Source: Octadecabacter sp. (lineage in GTDB: Bacteria; Pseudomonadota; Alphaproteobacteria; Rhodobacterales; Rhodobacteraceae). Taken from it: a stretch of DNA of 14,566 bases. The stretch spans positions 9,064 through 23,629 of the forward strand of contig DQCL01000225.1 of the NCBI GenBank assembly GCA_003533975.1. The letters run 5' to 3'. Below the pieces are notes generated by a model. That model did not search any database, was not told the origin of the DNA, and was given only the letters and a program-made list of their open reading frames with translations. This document shows positions 13,668-14,566 of the stretch, piece after piece. Position 1 is the first letter of the stretch; each line of letters starts with the position of its first letter. The position numbers and the translations under genes are program-made.

Positions 13668-14566
13668 TAGTCGCGGTACCACTCAACAAAGGCTTCAACA
13701 CCCGTCTCGATATCTGTTTTCGGAGTGTACCCCGTAAGACTTTGCAACAGCGTACAATCGGCCCACGTCGCGGGAACGTCACCGGGTTGGATATCCATGA
13801 AGTTCTTCTCAGCGGGCTTTCCAGTCGCTTTCTCGATGGCCTCGATAAACGCCATCAACTGCACGGGTTCACCATTTCCGATATTCACGATCCGGTGCGG
13901 CGCAACGGGGGACAGGCTGTCGCCGGCTGGCACCTCGTCCAAACGTTCGGGCACTGCGTTCAACAGCAGGTGAATTCCGCGAACAAGGTCGGTGACATAG
14001 GTAAAATCGCGGGACATATCGCCGTGATTGTATACATCTATCGGGTCGCCATTGAGCACTGCTTTGGTGAACTTAAACGGCGCCATGTCAGGGCGTCCCC
14101 AAGGGCCATACACCGTGAAGAACCGGAACATCGTCGTTGGAATGTCGTAGAGGTGGGCATAGGAGTGGGCCATCACCTCATTGGATTTCTTGGTCGCCGC
14201 ATAGAACGACATTTGCGTGTCAGCCTTGTCCGTCTCGGCGTAAGGCATCTGCGTATTCGCGCCATAAGCCGATGATGTGGACGCCAAAAGCAGATGCTGT
14301 ACGGGAGTTGCACGCACGGCTTCGAGGAGATTGAACGTGCCGATGATGTTGGATTCAACATATGAGCGCGGCTCATCAATCGAATAGCGCACTCCAGCTT
14401 GCCCCGCTAAATGCACGATAAAGTCGGGCTTTTCTTCTGCGACAAGATCCATCAACACACCGTCCGCTTCCAAACGATCATTGACCGCTTTGAAGCTTCC
14501 CGATTGTAACAGGTTTGCTTGGCGACGTTCCTTAAGACGTACGTCGTAGTAATCTGTCATGGCGTC
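13655..14566 (-). CDS. UDP-glucuronate 4-epimerase-like NAD-dependent epimerase, N-terminus outside the window
   Basis: This extended SDR probably interconverts UDP-glucuronate and UDP-galacturonate for surface polysaccharide or LPS. About 303 residues are visible. The frame continues to the right edge, and the apparent ATG at 14560 is internal: the preceding codons give Asp-Ala, and DAMTDYYDVRLK matches the family's segment just after the Rossmann GxxGxxG, which lies beyond 14566. Counting from that Met, visible motifs are HLAGQAGVRYS (50-60), STSSAYG (94-100), the catalytic YxxxK at Y120-K124, RFFTVYGPWGRPDMA (146-160), and a C-terminal EWYRDYY ending. These are typical of UDP-glucuronate 4-epimerase/CapI proteins. 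A related 4-epimerase specificity cannot be excluded. The stop (TGA at 13655-13657) lies inside the last codons of the flavoprotein gene on the other strand. Confidence 0.88.
   Translation of the reverse strand, partial: DAMTDYYDVRLKERRQANLLQSGSFKAVNDRLEADGVLMDLVAEEKPDFIVHLAGQAGVRYSIDEPRSYVESNIIGTFNLLEAVRATPVQHLLLASTSSAYGANTQMPYAETDKADTQMSFYAATKKSNEVMAHSYAHLYDIPTTMFRFFTVYGPWGRPDMAPFKFTKAVLNGDPIDVYNHGDMSRDFTYVTDLVRGIHLLLNAVPERLDEVPAGDSLSPVAPHRIVNIGNGEPVQLMAFIEAIEKATGKPAEKNFMDIQPGDVPATWADCTLLQSLTGYTPKTDIETGVEAFVEWYRDYYDV

Noticed and set aside
13607..14275. A 222-residue open frame on the plus strand
   Set aside because: It is antisense to the epimerase, whose catalytic YxxxK and other motifs are intact, and its translation shows no recognisable domain.
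13658..14560. The ATG at 14560 as the true start of the epimerase
   Set aside because: The frame stays open to the window edge, and the residues around it match an internal family segment downstream of the Rossmann glycine motif, which would be missing otherwise.

Overview
The window looks like an ordinary chromosomal segment of an alphaproteobacterium, most likely a Rhodobacterales (roseobacter-type) member of moderate GC. This is inferred from the gene neighbourhood (pmbA-cysQ-DUF4170-waaA-lpxK), the DUF2125-type secreted proteins and the general protein character. Coding density is very high. Adjacent genes often overlap by 1-14 bases, and no stretch longer than about 130 bases lacks a gene. 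I saw no tRNA, rRNA, CRISPR array, insertion sequence, integrase or phage gene.

Layout. (1) 1-1984, plus strand: the tail of a DUF721/DciA-like gene, a secreted DsbA-family thiol oxidoreductase, and a family III (CaiB/BaiF) CoA-transferase whose start overlaps the dsbA-like stop. (2) 6503-1971, minus strand, read right to left: pmbA (TldD/PmbA peptidase subunit), cysQ (bisphosphate nucleotidase), a small DUF4170 gene, a divergent Kdo transferase (waaA) and lpxK. The waaA-lpxK end makes the lipid A-Kdo core of LPS. The lpxK 3' end converges on, and overlaps, the CoA-transferase gene. (3) 9667-6579, minus strand: two tandem paralogous secreted DUF2125-type proteins of about 500 residues each. 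There is a strong hairpin between them and another after the second. (4) 9798-11149, plus strand: an SDR oxidoreductase coupled by an ATGA overlap to a short crotonase-fold protein that lacks both canonical catalytic glutamates. (5) 11194-13667, plus strand: a multi-pass MscS-type mechanosensitive channel coupled by an ATGA overlap to a HI0933/BaiN-like flavoprotein. (6) 14566-13655, minus strand: a UDP-glucuronate 4-epimerase-like gene cut by the right edge of the window and overlapping the flavoprotein gene tail to tail.

How the genes work together. The clearest functional group is envelope biogenesis: WaaA and LpxK in lipid A-Kdo synthesis, the epimerase in nucleotide-sugar supply for surface polysaccharide, DsbA in periplasmic folding, and the exported DUF2125 proteins. 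The SDR/crotonase pair and the CoA-transferase suggest acyl-CoA or side-chain metabolism, but their substrates cannot be read from sequence.

I did not find a convincing new multi-gene system. The items most worth a second look are the tandem DUF2125 paralogs with a conserved methionine-rich C-terminal motif, the crotonase without its catalytic glutamates, and the N-terminally short, motif-divergent Kdo transferase lying in frame behind DUF4170.
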